Assembly: GCF_020360975.1 (NCBI RefSeq)
Contig: NW_025408670.1
Location: 4,898,001 to 4,962,000, forward strand
DNA from: Hirsutella rhossiliensis
Lineage: Eukaryota; Ascomycota; Sordariomycetes; Hypocreales; Ophiocordycipitaceae
Direction of reading: 5' to 3'
DNA: 64,000 bases
Position numbers and translations under genes: made by a program. This document shows positions 10,144 to 22,561 of this stretch, one piece after another. The first letter of the stretch is position 1; every line of letters starts with the position of its first letter. The notes beneath the pieces were generated by a model. That model did not search any database. It was not told the DNA's origin and was given only the letters and a program-made list of their open reading frames with translations.

Positions 10144-13119
10144 CTATTGAACACTGCCAACGACGGCGGCTGGCAATCTATCGCCATCATGCTGTTCCTC
10201 ATCCAAAATGTCGTCCTCCATCCACCCGGAGAAGTCATCGTCGTCGTCAACGACAGCAGCTGCCGCTGCTGGCAAGGCGATGAGCGGACTTGCCGGCGCC
10301 ACCTTGACATCCAGCAGAGACGCCTCGCACTTGCCCGTCGAACGGCCCTTGAGGGATTCTGGCGTCAATACCGGTTCTTCCCCGATGACGGCAGTGATGC
10401 CTGCCCAAGAGCCCCCGTCGTCCAGCCGCATTTCTTTATGCGGTGTTCCAGGCTGGGAATCATCTGGCGCTGCCACGACCAGCATCTTCTGCTCATTGCT
10501 CCCCATCTGCTCTGGGCTGGCCCCGCGCCTCCTGTTCTGCGGCAAAGACGATGGCGGCACAGGACGGGGCTCTTGTTCTTTGTCCGTCTCGTGGGCCTCC
10601 GCGAACGCTTGTTCCGCTGTGAGCTTGCGCTTGGGCGCAGCCACGGGCACAATTCTCGTACTGCCATTGGTGGGACCTGGCAAGGGGACTCCAGGTGGCG
10701 GGAGCGGCTGGCCTCGGCCCATGGGCTGGCTGAGGTCGACCTGGGTGACCTTTTCGTCGCCACGCTTGGCGTCTTTCTGTCGCTGGATTGCGTTCCAGCC
10801 CCATTGCCTAGCCTGCGCGGCGGCATTGGTAACGGCGGCGAGCGTGCCTCTCTTCACCTCTCCATTGGAAGACTCCGTCGAGGCTGTCGTAGCGTTGGAG
10901 TTTTCGCGCCGTAAAAAGAAGCCCCGACCCAGTGTCCCTGTCTGGTTCTTTAACGAGCCTGCTGGGGAGGACTGCGTCGGAGACTCGACGTTTGGTGTGT
11001 CGCCGTACAAACTGGACTCGGCAGAAGACGCAGTGTTTCGACGTCCACGAGGTACGGGGTGGGCGTTCACGTCGTCGCTTTTCTCGCCATCTCCTCTATC
11101 CTTGTTGGAGTGTTGCTTCGAAATCTTGGCCGACTGTTTGGCCTTGACCGGTGAGCCCGTAGGAGTGGTCACTGGCAGGATGTCTTGGGACCGCGAGTGC
11201 AATGCGGCCATGAAATGTGTGGCGTGGTCAGGTGGCGAGGAAGATGGCTTGAAGAGGTCGGCGTGCGCGGTCTCGGTGCCCACGATGGGGTCTGTCGAGT
11301 TCTTGAGAATGCTCGGCGAGCGCAACGGACTGGTGCTGGATGCCTTGGCGTCCACGCCGGTTGAGACGACCGATGTCGTGCTGTTGTTCTCATTCTTACC
11401 CAGCTTCCTGCCGAAGAGCCCTGTTCTCTCCTGCTGCCTCTCCAGCACAGGCAGACTGTGGCTTTTCTCCAGCGGCGGCGGGGTTTCGTTGATAACATGG
11501 GCATTCTCATCGGGGCGATGGGCCACGGGGGCCTCCTCGCTAGGCTGATCTGCCGAGGCATCGGCGTCGGCTGACGATTCGAGAGCGTCGTCGCTCTCAA
11601 ATATGCCGCCTCTCCATCGCTTATGCTCGGTACGGAAGAAGGGGACGTCGTCCCAAAACGGCAGCACGAGTGTCTCGGCAAAGACCTCCTTGATTCGGTT
11701 CTCAATCTGGCGGAGAATTACCGTATACGTGATCTGTCTCGAGCTCACAATGGGTTCGATGGCCATCTCCATTTTGGGCATGGTCTGGAAGGAGAACCAG
11801 AGCCTGTTAGAGGGGGGCGCTTTTATCTTAAAGAGGACGTGGCCTTCAACACGCTTCAGGAGCACGGCCAGAACCAGGTTCACCTCGCGGGCCTTGAACC
11901 TGGCCCCGAGGTCGATCTTGACCGTGGCCCCGACCTGGATGCGAAAGTTGCCTGTATACCTGACGTCCGCCTCCACCACGCACTCGCCCTCGACGGTCAG
12001 GTCTTTGAGCTTGAGGTTTGTGAAGCACGGTGCTGCCTCTCCGGTATCGATCCCCTGGATGGTAATGTTGGTGAGGAACGATGGGCGCTTGACGCGGGAT
12101 ATCTTGTTGGTGATCTTGTCGCGAATGAAGTTTTCAAGGTCGCGTGTCTTGTAGACGGCCAGGAAAAGCCGGCCGAGCACGGCGTTGAGCCATCGCGAGT
12201 GAACGTGGTCCTCGGAGGAGTGCAATCTCTGGACCAACGAGATGATATTCTTGACATCAAACTGCTTAGGCTTGGGTGCCGAGGCGTCGAAGCCAAATGT
12301 CTGCTCCTGGTTCTTCAACAAGGCAAAATAAAAGTCTTCCTTTGCTGAGCAGTTCTCGGAAAAGAGGTAAAAGGGCTTGGAGACATGGCTATCGGGTGTC
12401 TGGTCTATCCCGTCAGGCTTGCGCGACAGACACAGGGCGTTGCGTTTGATAAACAACTCGCCCTCTGGAGTTGCGTCTCCTCCCGAGTATATGCTGATAT
12501 CGTGATGTGCCAGCGAAATGACGTGTCGTACTTCGAGCTGCTCCTCGTCGTCGAACAGCATAAGGTGTCCGTGTCTTGGATGGGTCAGCCAGAGTCGGCG
12601 GATGCGCTCCGGGAGCCAAGGCAGCTTTACTCACCGAAGCACAACGTAGAAGACGTTGCCGGCCTTTTTGGGCCTCTGGCTCAAGCCATTAAGGTCCTGG
12701 GCGCCAGAGGCCGGCTTCCGATCAAAGATGCTCCTGTACATTGTCTGGTAGACGCTGGGGCTCGTGGGGGCCACCGTGGTCGAGCCCAGGGGAGTCGAGC
12801 GCTCTATGGGCTTGGCGTTGATGCCCATGGGCGTGTATTCGCGGCACACGGCAAAGTAGCCAGCGGCCACCTCCAGGTCTCGATTCGCACGCGCCTTGGG
12901 CTCCGAGGCGACAGCCTTCCGCGCCGCCTCGAGGGGTGCCTTGTCATCTCCAGGCTGGAGGATGCCGCCCTCGACATACTCGTTGTTGGGGCCGGCGACG
13001 ACATCGTGGCGATGGGGGAGCGTATAGAAGCCGTGGGCGAAGACGACGGCGAGCACGAGAGGGATGAAGGTGACGCCTCCCACAACGTAGGCCACTAGAA
13101 TCGCCGTCAAGCCACCCAT
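10144..13119 (-). CDS. nvj2: NVJ2/TEX2-like PH and SMP-domain lipid-transfer protein
   Basis: ER-anchored membrane-contact-site protein predicted to move lipids. Two exons, 13119-12635 and 12574-10144, are joined by a 60-nt intron (donor GTGAGT, acceptor AAG) and encode 971 residues. A single N-terminal membrane segment is at residues 5-30 (LTAILVAYVVGGVTF and on). A PH-like domain spans about 150-270 and is split by the intron just after FYVVLR. The SMP domain is at about 288-476, starting SRWLNAVLGRLFLAVYKTRD and ending near LPFWDDVPFF. The remaining 490 residues are Ser/Pro-rich and probably disordered, with an acidic end (DDDDDFSGWMEDD). SMP proteins such as yeast Nvj2 and animal TEX2 act at ER-vacuole, ER-Golgi or related contacts; the exact site here is unknown. 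It lies in tandem with apsA upstream. Confidence 0.9.
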
Positions 13120-14732
13120 GACCGTCGAGACTGGCGGGCAAGGAGTCGTGCTACCGTCGGGGGTAGCCCGGGGCGGGAGCGGGTGCTCGGCCAGCAGCTA
13201 GCTGTCTGCTCGACGGCGACAGGAAGCGCGAGAGGAACGGGCGGCATAAAGGACACAGAGACGAGGCGAGTGGCGGGGCCGACGACGAACAAAGGGGAGC
13301 CTCGCAGAGAAGGAACGGCGCCGTGCATCCCATGCCTTGGGAACGCACCTCAAGTGGCGAAACGATTTCGAGGGGCGGCGGAATCGTGCGTGAGGTTGGG
13401 TAGGATAGGTTGATGGTAGGGGAAGGGGGAGAAGGAGGGAGGGATGGCACGGTACCTACAGCTGGTGAAGAGTGCTGTGGAGTACAAAGTACTCCGTACC
13501 AAAGGGAAGCTCTCGCGGCCCGTGACATTAGTGTGGGTGTGGCGGGGCCAAGTGGCTTTCTCCTCTGACCTGAGCTTAGCGGCGAGTCAGCACCCACGTG
13601 TGTGCCGAGTACAGGGTACCGAGCAGCCCGACGCCTGCATTTCGGCACCCCTGCAGCCTCTCATGTAGACTGTACATGATGTACTCCCACGTACCGCCAC
13701 GCTTGGGCTGTTTCTTGTTGCAGGTGTGCAAAGTAACTTAGCAGTACGTACGTCATGTGACGGGCCAGGCTGGCCACAGCGCCCTCGCCTCTCTCTGTGG
13801 CGTCCTTTGATATGAAGGGAGCCAGACTGACTCTCTCTTTCCGTCTGCCTCTCCCATCCTGCGTCTCCTAGTTATCCTAGTTATATGCTAGACGTACCGC
13901 GAACTCGCTTGGCCCTGTATATGTGGGGCGCAGAGAGAAAAGGGCCGATGGGATGGACACGGACGCCTCAGTCCGACTTACACCAGCCAGGCACCATCAA
14001 ACATTCCAACAACTTGGCAAATCATGTAGTGGATATGTAAAGATATATGACAGTCTCGTACGGCCCGTCCATGGCATCCGCGAACCCCCACTTTGCCGAC
14101 CTAGCATCGACACAGGCGCTGCTTTGAGAGACAATCCTCTCGGACACCTCTCAGACATCGCCTCACGGGCCGCTTCCACCCGGCCAACCTCATCCCACCT
14201 CCATGCAGTCTGGCCAACAAGCTCGGCATGAATCCTCCCTGCCAGGTCACGGGCGGTAGGCTATCTGCATTGCCGTCAACGCGCGCAGGCCCCGTTCTGT
14301 CAGTTGCTCGCCACAACCGACTCTTGATCAAGACGTGGGAGACTCGGCCTTGGCAGCCTTTCTCAATGTGCTTAAATACAACGCCCCTTTCACCGCGAAA
14401 AGGTAGACGAAAGAAACTCAAAAAGAAAACAAGGACGGCGTCCAAGAAAGCGATTGTTCAGGGTTGGTTCGTAGTCTCGCCAAAGAGGCTACTGGGCAAC
14501 AAGGTAGACGAGGTAGGTTTCCAACCCGCAAGAATGCAAAACAATTAGGGAAAAGGCAAATCGTAAGTGTCGTCAGATACACAAAAAAAGAGGCGCAAAG
14601 GGTATTTCTCCCGGTGTGCGTGGCCAAGGTACACGACAAGCGGCTCCACGGGCCCCGCAAACATCAAGGTATTTCCCCATCGACGCCCATCATCCTCGCA
14701 GCGCCCCATGGTTGCGAGGGGGTCGTGGCTTC
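13120..14732. promoter_or_regulatory. Intergenic region between apsA 3' end and NVJ2-like 5' end
   Basis: This 1.6-kb stretch holds the NVJ2-like promoter and the apsA 3' UTR. Three GTAC words occur at 13482-13499, the first two inside a perfect inverted repeat, GGAGTAC at 13479-13485 and GTACTCC at 13489-13495. GTACGTAC is at 13744-13751. Open frames here are short and overlap on both strands, with no recognisable product. Confidence 0.5.
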
Positions 14733-17700
14733 TCAGGCGCGGGAACGCGTCGACGCCATGGGCATGTTCAGCGAAGCATGTGAGTGCGTGTGCGGACCAC
14801 GGCCTGCTCTCGAAGAGTGCGTCAAGGTTCCGACGTCATGTTTGCCTGCAGACGCACCGGTCAATTCACCGCCTCGCCACGGGCATGTCCACTGGCATTC
14901 CACACTTACCGTCGCAGCATGCTCTCACATTCTCAAGCCGGTCCGAGTCCCTATCCTGCCGCTCAATCATCTCCCGGAGGTCCTCGGCGCTGTCGTGAAC
15001 CGCGCTCGCCTCGTACACTTCCGCAGGTTGACCCCCCGAGCCCCGGCCGCGCAGGCTCGAAAAGGTCCCAGACAGCTTAGGGGCGCCGGCCTTCCAGTAT
15101 CCACTCAGCTTGCTCAGCGTGCCCGCCGATGTCCTGGTGGCTGCCGACTGCCTGTTGTAGTTGGCCGGCGTCAAGGTCGGAATCTCCATCGATGCCCCGT
15201 CCGCCAAAGTCTCATTTCGCGTCGTCCGCGAGTGGTACGAGGATAGCGATGGCGGCGCGCGCTCGGGCTGGTTACCGTTGGCGGGTCGGCGGCCGAACTG
15301 GGGGTTAAACTCTTCCACATCTTCGCGCGTCATGGTCTCCGCCATTTCTTCCGCGTCCGACTGGCCGTCCCGGTCTGTCCTGAGCAAAAGGTACGAGAGC
15401 GCATTGAACCACGTCTCGTGTCGTTGGCCCGTCGTGCAGGTGAACTTGATGGTGCGCCCGGGAGAGATGATGATCAAGCTCTTGCGGTGCAGGCCTGGGG
15501 GCATGGGGTTGTCGTCGCTCACGACACGCACGGCCTCGATCGGAACGCTCTTGGCCTTGAGCTCGGTGCGACCAGCAGTCGAGGGATCTCGATCGCTCCA
15601 GTACAGCGTTCGAGTGTAGGGATGGACCCAGAAGTAGCGCCTGTGTCGATTCTCCGAAATCTCGCCGCGCCCCGGCTTTCTCGTGTACTTCCAGAGGAAC
15701 TCCCCGATCATGGTCTGCGTAATGGCTTGGATCATGCGAGGATCTGTGTCGGGACTGAAGCCCGCGGGACCCATGCCCATCTCGCCGGGTCGGATGTTGA
15801 AACGAGTGTCAAGTTCCGAGGCAAAGGACGATACCGACGACTTCCTAGATCGTGCCGTCAGCTTCGACGGCGAGTAAATCTCCGCAGTCCCGTGGGCCGA
15901 GCCGCCGCCATTGAATCGTGGTGTAGCAGTTGCACGGGCCGACGCAGCCGACGTTGGCCGTTGCTCGAGGGGGGTACGAGGCCGCTGCTGCTTCATTGCC
16001 GAAGCGGGCCACAGCGGAGGCCCCATGGTGCCCAGGGTGCTACGAACGGAGTTGGATCGCGCCGCGTCGATGAGCTGCCGGTGGTTGGAAGGAAGCGGCG
16101 GCACGTCGTGGGTAGAGCCCTTGCCGCTGGTGGCGCTTCCGGGTCTGAATGGCGGTGCTGCTGTCTCCAGGGCCGACCCATCCACCACCCCCTTGCCGCG
16201 AACTGGGCTGTCCAGGGTCTCCTGCCAGCGGTGGACCTTGACCGTCCCTGTGGTGTCAGGGCTGCCCATCGAGCTCATAGAGGCATGACGGTCGTGGCCG
16301 TGCTCTTGCTGCGGCTCGCTGTTGAGGAGCTTGTCGATGGCGCTTGAAGTCAAAGAAGTCTGAGCACCTTGGTCGCTCGTCGGCTCGCGCTGCTTTCGTG
16401 GTAAACGGCCGTTGGAGTTGCTCGAAATTTCCTTGAACGGGCGCTGCGATTCGGGCGTCTCGACGTCAGGGGCGTCTCGAGGGGTTTGGCTTGTCTCATC
16501 CTCGGCAATGATAGGAACAAAGTCGCCCTTCTTGCCGCGACCCAAAGCCAAGCCAAGCGCTTTGTTGTTGAACGGTGGCTCAGGCTGCCCAGGCTCACGG
16601 CTGTGGAAGTCATCGTCTCGGGGGAGAATGAAGCCGTCTCTTCTCAGACTGCGCGGCGAGAGCGGCCGCGTTTCGATCGACTCAATGTTAGTAAAGCCAA
16701 AATTGGGTGGCGTAGGTGTTCCCAATAGAGAAGTAGCTACGGGTTCCACGTGCTCGGACGAAATCGAGGACATGGCCAGGGCCGGTGGAGAGGGAGGTGG
16801 CTCCGTAATCGGATGTGTGTGTTCGGTCGCAATTGGGGACAAAGCCAGCGTAGGACCGACAGGCGGTGGCTCAGACACAGGCTGGACGTGCTCTGCCAAG
16901 ATGTCTGAGAAGGCCAGGGGCGGCTGTGGCCAGACTGACTCTCGTTCTTCTTTTGGCTCCAGTTGCTCGGCTCGAATGGTCGACAACGTGAGGGACGGCG
17001 AAGTGACCAGGATATTGGGCTCGCTGACGGGCTCCACATGCTCGGACCTTATGATCGACATGATGAGCTCTGGCAAGGCCGGGGTGATCGCGGCGGGCAT
17101 CTGCTTGGGCACATCTGGCTCTGCGATCGGCGCCACTGTCTCGATGGAGATGGCAGACAAGGTTAGAGATGGGAGAGGCGTGGCCACGGGATCAATGACT
17201 TGTGCAAGAACAGGTGCCAGGGTCAACTCTGGGCGAGGAACCTCTGGTTCCGCCACAGGCTCCAACCATTCAGCCATAATTGTCGACAGAGAGAGTCCGG
17301 GCAGAGGGATCTCCGGCTCGGGAAGCGGCTCGACGTGCTGCACGGAGAGGGGCGTGAGGCGAAGTGTGGGAGGAGTCGGCGGTGTCTGGACTTCTGCGCG
17401 AGGCTCGAAAGCCAGGGATTGGATAGACGAGAAATCCAGAGAGGGTGGGGTCGGCGGCTTCGCGAGAGGAGAAGACGTCGGAGGCACGGGGAACTGCGCG
17501 AGCTTCTCCCCAAAGTCCGGCTCGTCGTGCGTACCCGTCTCGCCGTGAGAGACGGTGGACAATGGTCGCGAGGCGGTCGCGTCGGCATCGTGACTGTCCC
17601 TCCATACGGTCGAGGGACGCATGACGGGTGTGTTAACGATGGATTCCATCGAGATGGGTCGAGGAGGCAATTCTTGGAAGGTATCCGTCGTAATCTTAAC

Positions 17701-19942
17701 GGGCTCGGTCATGACGCCGCTGTCAACCATGATGACGTTGGGCAACTGTGGGACAGCGGGCGGGGGCGACACGTTTCGACGCATCGAGCCGGGGGTGAAA
17801 GATCGTGTGCTCCGACGGCTGGGCGTGCCGGCGCCAGACTCTTCGTCGCTTCCGCCAAGATCCTGCAGCTCGGCGAACAGACTTTGGCCAGCTTGAGGAG
17901 TCCCTCCGCTGGCGAAGCTCGCCGGGCTGCTTCGGAAACTGGGCTCTTCACTGGTTTGTCTGGAAGTCCGAGACATGGAGCCGCCGCGGCCGAGGCGGAG
18001 GCGGCTTCTCTGAGAGGACAAAGACGCCGTGGGTGTTCTCATGAGCGCAGAGTCTTCTTCGTCGGCCGAGGTGGATGCGGTGCTGTCGAAGGATCCCCGG
18101 CTCCTTTGTCGGGCGAGGCCAGCGGGCAGACTCGGGGGACGCCTCATCCGACCAAAGCCTCGGGATGGGCTCCCGGTCTCGGTCTCGGTATCGTCGCTAC
18201 CCGAAAGCTCCTCGTTGCCGGTCTGGAAGTCCTCCGTCTCCGTGGCCCGCTCGTTGGCCGTCTCGAAAGCAGACTCGCTAGCTTCATTCGCCGTCTCGAA
18301 CTGATCGCTGGCGTCTCCTCGGCTCGTGGCACCCGGGCCCCGAGCGGGACCGGTGCTTGCGGATGCTCCTCCTGGAGACACATCTGGGTTGTCCTCCCAT
18401 TCAGGATCATCCACCAATATCTCATGCCGGCTAGAACGGAAGTTGCCGAGCAAGCGCTGCGACTTCTTCAAGTCCTTGGATTCTACTTTGCGGCTTCGCC
18501 GGTTGGATGCAGCGCCTGTCGCGTCGTTTTTAGCCTTTTCGAGATCGTCGCGGAGGTCCTGGATGAGGCGCCGCAGCTCAAGCTTCTCCGTCTTCTCGCG
18601 GTGCAGCTGGTTGCGTTGGCTCTGGATGGTCCTCTGAGCATGCTGCAGCGAGGTCTTGACCGTCTCCGTTTCCAGCATGGAGTGCCTGGGCGTGCCCTTG
18701 ATGGGGGATGGTGGCGGAGAGTGCTCTGGAGTCATGTTATCCGTCGCCGTTTCAAAGTCATCGTCACTCGCGCCCGCGCCCGGCTCCCGGTCGGTTGCCC
18801 TCCCGCGCTGCTGGGAGAAGGCCTTGGCAAGCTCCTGGTTTTGGCTGGTCAAGTCGTCAATCTTGCGCTGCAGGGCCGTCCGTTCGCCCTCGGCCATGAC
18901 CATGGTACGCTTGGCCGTGCCCAGCTCGATATCATGATGCTTGATGACGGCGGCGTGCTCCTCGGCGAGTTTTGAGAGTGAGAGCTTGACCTCGTCTAGG
19001 TCCTTCTGAGCGGCAGTTTTGTCAGCGTTGGTGATGCCGAGCGCCTGGGTAAGCCGCTTTTCACGATCAGCGGCCTCTCTTTGCTGCGACGAGAGCTCCT
19101 GCAGACGAGTTTCGAGGTTCCAATTCTCTTCCTTGTAGCGGTGCTCGCTCTCGTCGAGCGTCCTGAGGCGCTGCTGCAGGTTCTCGGCCTCGATCTCGAG
19201 CTTGGTCCTCTCCGAGTGGAGAGTCTTGTTTTCCTCATCCCGCTCAGAGAGGAGAGACTGCAGATTCCGAACTTGAGCGATGAGCGAGGTGCTGATTTCG
19301 GCGGCAAACTCAATGTCATGGACGCGGTTGGTCGGCTGGTTGCGGCTTCTGCGATTCGGCACGTTAAGCTTGGTCGGAGAGCCGGTGGCCTGGCTTTCAA
19401 ACTTGGAGGGGCTGACGGATCGCTAGCATGACGGTTAGCAAGGCGCGCTCGGTGTAGAGGGCTACCAGGCAAATGCTCACCCTGCCACTGCGAGCCTCTG
19501 GCACGTAGGGGGAGCCCGGATTGACCTCATTGCTGGGCACGCGCTGCTTGGGCAGGAATACGCGGGCCGACTCGCGGGCCACGTCATTGTACTCCCTCTC
19601 GATCTCGACGAGCTTCTTGCGCAGATCTGGACCTATCTGGCCCTCGGCCTGCAGCTGCTCCACCTCGTGCAGCTGCTCGGTCAGCGCCTTGCGCTGGGAG
19701 ACGAGGGCGGTGCCGAGTTTCCCAGCTTCATCGAGGCGGCGGTCCGTCTCTGCGAGATGGGCCTCGAGGGCGAGCTTGGCCTGCGTAGGGGACGAGCCAG
19801 GCCCAGCGGCGAAGAGGTCCTGGTCAAAGTCGGAGAAGCGATGGTGCGTCTTGGGTGCGGCGGCGGCGACGAAGGGGTCGTTTGCGGCATCCCCAGGAGC
19901 GGGGAGGCTTGGGCGCCCGTCCGCGGTGAGGGACGAGGCCAT
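14733..19942 (-). CDS. apsA: ApsA/Num1-type cortical anchor protein with C-terminal PH domain
   Basis: Large cell-cortex protein that anchors dynein and mitochondria and controls nuclear migration and positioning in hyphae (ApsA, Num1 and Mcp5 family). Three exons, 19942-19481, 19422-14910 and 14845-14733, give 1695 residues. The last junction (donor GTAAGT, acceptor CAG) replaces a read-through tail with one beginning GKHDVGTLTHSSR and ending STRSRA. Coiled coils cover about residues 55-135 and 185-330. A block of about eleven degenerate repeats with cores like LTLSTIRAEQLEP and HVEPVSEP covers about 813-1075. A PH domain spans about 1383-1505 (EFLWKYTRKPGRGE, HRRYFWVHPYTRTLYWSD, FTCTTGQRHETWFNALSYLL). 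In known family members the PH domain binds plasma-membrane PI(4,5)P2. The ATG at 19942 starts a conserved-looking acidic, coiled N terminus. Confidence 0.92.
16660..17445 (-). repeat. About eleven degenerate protein repeats inside apsA
   Basis: In the apsA frame, a unit of roughly 23-28 residues recurs about eleven times. Each unit has a hydrophobic L-x-L/M-S-x-I core followed by a short variable segment and an EP- or DP-containing acidic/proline stretch. Clear copies include LSLSTIMAEWLEPVAEPEVP, LTLSAISIETVAPIAEPDVP, LAFSDILAEHVQPVSEPPP and LAMSSISSEHVEPVATS. The position matches the central repeat region of Num1/ApsA proteins. Confidence 0.85.
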
Positions 19943-22561
19943 GGCAGCGAGCCAAGACGGTCAGGAAGACTGACTAGAAGCACGGCGACGGCATTCAGAG
20001 GTCGAATCCGTAGCACTCGGGCGGCCGTAGGGAGTCTTGAGTCGCACGCAGGACGACGTCGGGGGCACGGCGTGGAACCGAGGCGCGAGGTGGTGAGATG
20101 GACAGGTAATCAAGCAATCTATCCGAAGTATTTCCTGCAGGGGTGGGAGGAGCCGGAGCGCACAGTGAAGGAGGGACAGGCGCGTGGTAGGGAGGCGGAG
20201 GGGGCAGGCCGCGGGCAAGAAAAAGGAAAGAAAAACTCCTCGAGAGGCAGAATGGGAATAGGGAAGAAGCAGGCCGCCCTCGGTTTCAGCCGTCGATTGT
20301 CGGCAGCGAGAGAGAGGCGCTGGGCTGGAATGATGTCGCGCGATTGTTGACCATTCCCCGACGCCCAATTGAGTTGGCGCCCGTTGAGAGGAGCAAGATG
20401 CGCTGCTGGGCCGTGCCGCTGATCGGCCTAGCCGTGCGCGCTATCAACTTATAATGTTGTGAGTGTTTTCTGGTGTGTGTATTCTCTCGCTGGCGCTGCA
20501 GGGGAAAAGCGTCTCGAGGGGTGGATTCTTCAAACGCTTTTTTTTAGGAGTCGTCTTCTGGAGAGGGCTTCGGTAGCCAAAGATGCGAGGGAACGAACGA
20601 GTCGCGCACGCAAACCTACAGGATGAGATGGAACAGGGCGCCGCGGATAAGGAGCGAGAATGGGATGTTTAGGTAGCTGGTAGGTGTCACTGGGCAACAA
20701 ACGGGCCGCTGCGGGGAAGAAGAAACGAAAGAAAACAAATGCGCTGCTAGCAACAAGGCTCTGCAGCAGAGCGAGTGTGAGTGGGTGTGGATGTGGATGG
20801 TGGTGAGTGGGAAGAGAGGGTTGGTGATGAAGAGAAGACACGCACTGCCACCAGTCGGTCGGCAAAATTGGGCGGCGAGGTGGGGGGCCATCCATGGTTA
20901 AGCTGGCTATCTCGGTGGATCGCCGCCGCGGCCAGGGAGCAAAAGGCAGCGTCTGATCCTAGCGCCCCTCGTCCAGCTTCCCTGTCTGCCGAGCTAGGCC
21001 TTGCTAATTACTACCTAGTCTGCAGTGGGTGTGTAAACAGTCCATAACAGCCCATGCTTGAAGCTGCATCAACGATAAACAAAGAGCAGCAGCGCCGGCA
21101 AACGGAATAGCTATAACTTAGATGCTCACTTCATCCAGCAATAGTCTTTCCGTCCGTACCGCCCACATCTTGGACCATCGGAATGCCCGCCAACTATCGT
21201 GTCTCGTCCGTCTTCTTTTGCTACTTTGAATTGACGAGACATCTCGACCCTCGGGGCGCGTCGCGGATCATGTGCTCATCTTCCTCTTAACTCGTCTTTA
21301 TAGCCTGATCCACCGCATGATTGACTACTCCCGATTGACTACTCCCGATTGACTACTCGACCGGCTGCTCGATTTATTGCCCGATTAACTACCTGCCCGC
21401 CTGGCTGGCAGCCGCTGGCCCCCCGACCAACTGCTTGCTCTCGTTGAGCGCGCACATCGCCATCAGCTAACAACCATCAAGCGCATCTACATTGAGGTGA
21501 TACAGCACGAGCATGATGCATATTGTGTCATGTGTGTATCCGCGTCACTCACTGCCAGTCGCCGCTAATGTGCTCGCCAGCGTGTGCGTCCTCGATATCG
21601 TACCTCGTCTTGTTTTGCCAGTCCACGGACTCCCACGAGTGTGCATCTTGTCGGATATCACTTGCAGACCGACTCAGACGCACAGATACTATGTCGCCGA
21701 GCTTACAGCATATCTGCAAGGAGCGCCAGTCAAGGACAACACCAAGTGCATGTAGGCGCAGCAGATGCTTCACCTAGCTGCATGTTCCGCCTCTCGGCGA
21801 CCTTGGACGCCTTGCTTGCTTGTGAAGGCTATAGTCCCAATCAACAAGACGCAGTCGCTGCTTTATACTCAGACAACCAGGCGAAACACGTGCCGGTGCG
21901 CTGCATAAACAGTTTCTCAATACCTTTCCTTTTTCCTGTGCCCAGCCGGGTCTGGCACCGAGTTTGCGAGTCAAGCACTCGGGTAAGCAAGGTGCCGCCA
22001 ACCAACAGGTGCTGGGCGGGCGGGGTTCACGGATCTCGGTCTGCGCGACGCGCTTCATCATCGCCTCGGCAGGGTGTGTCTCAGTTGGATGTCTCGGTTC
22101 GTTATTGTGGCGAGCTAGAGGTATCGAGTGCCAATGGAGCATCAAGGATCAAGGCCGCGCTCCGCAAAAGGAAAGCCTCGACGCGAAACCGCGTGTCTAG
22201 TCGATCCGTCAGTGATGGAGCGAGCCGAGCAGGATGGAGGCAAGTAGAAAGGAAAAGGGTGGTGAAGGGTCCGGCAATAGGCAATGTCATGTTTTGCTTA
22301 TGCGTCCGGTCGTTTGTTTCTGCCCACTTCAGTCAAGTCAGGGTCTCCGTAGATTGAGCTTGATCAGGGTCGCGTGCTTCGGCTTGTTAGTCATCACCCC
22401 GCTGTAGCCAGCAAAGCAAATCTGGATCCTTTCGCGGCATAGATTAATCAGCTTGCAGACGCTTTAACCCTCTTGACATCACCGGCATGTTGCAAGCTCC
22501 TTGGTTCCGTCATTTTCCATCACGACCACCGCTTCTCACCTCAGAGCAATCAGCACCTAAC
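19943..22561. promoter_or_regulatory. Divergent apsA/cwc24 intergenic region
   Basis: This 2.6-kb region separates divergent start codons. The apsA side (19943-20900) is pyrimidine-rich on the coding strand, typical of long fungal 5' leaders. A 14-bp unit, GATTGACTACTCCC, is repeated three times at 21319-21360. Overlapping open frames at 21.5-22.4 kb have no recognisable domain and look fortuitous. Confidence 0.5.
21319..21360. repeat. 14-bp tandem repeat, three copies
   Basis: GATTGACTACTCCC occurs at 21319-21332 and 21333-21346, and a third copy with two changed final bases at 21347-21360. Degenerate echoes (CGATTTATTGCC, CGATTAACTACC) follow to about 21393. Confidence 0.85.

Noticed and set aside
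10208..11548. 446-codon plus-strand frame
   Set aside because: Shadow of the disordered tail of the NVJ2-like protein.
17200..18975. 591-codon plus-strand frame
   Set aside because: Shadow of apsA; the minus frame has coiled coils and the family PH domain.
21584..22357. 257-codon plus-strand frame upstream of cwc24
   Set aside because: Composition (Arg/Ser/Cys) and overlap with other frames look fortuitous; no domain or plausible splice partner.
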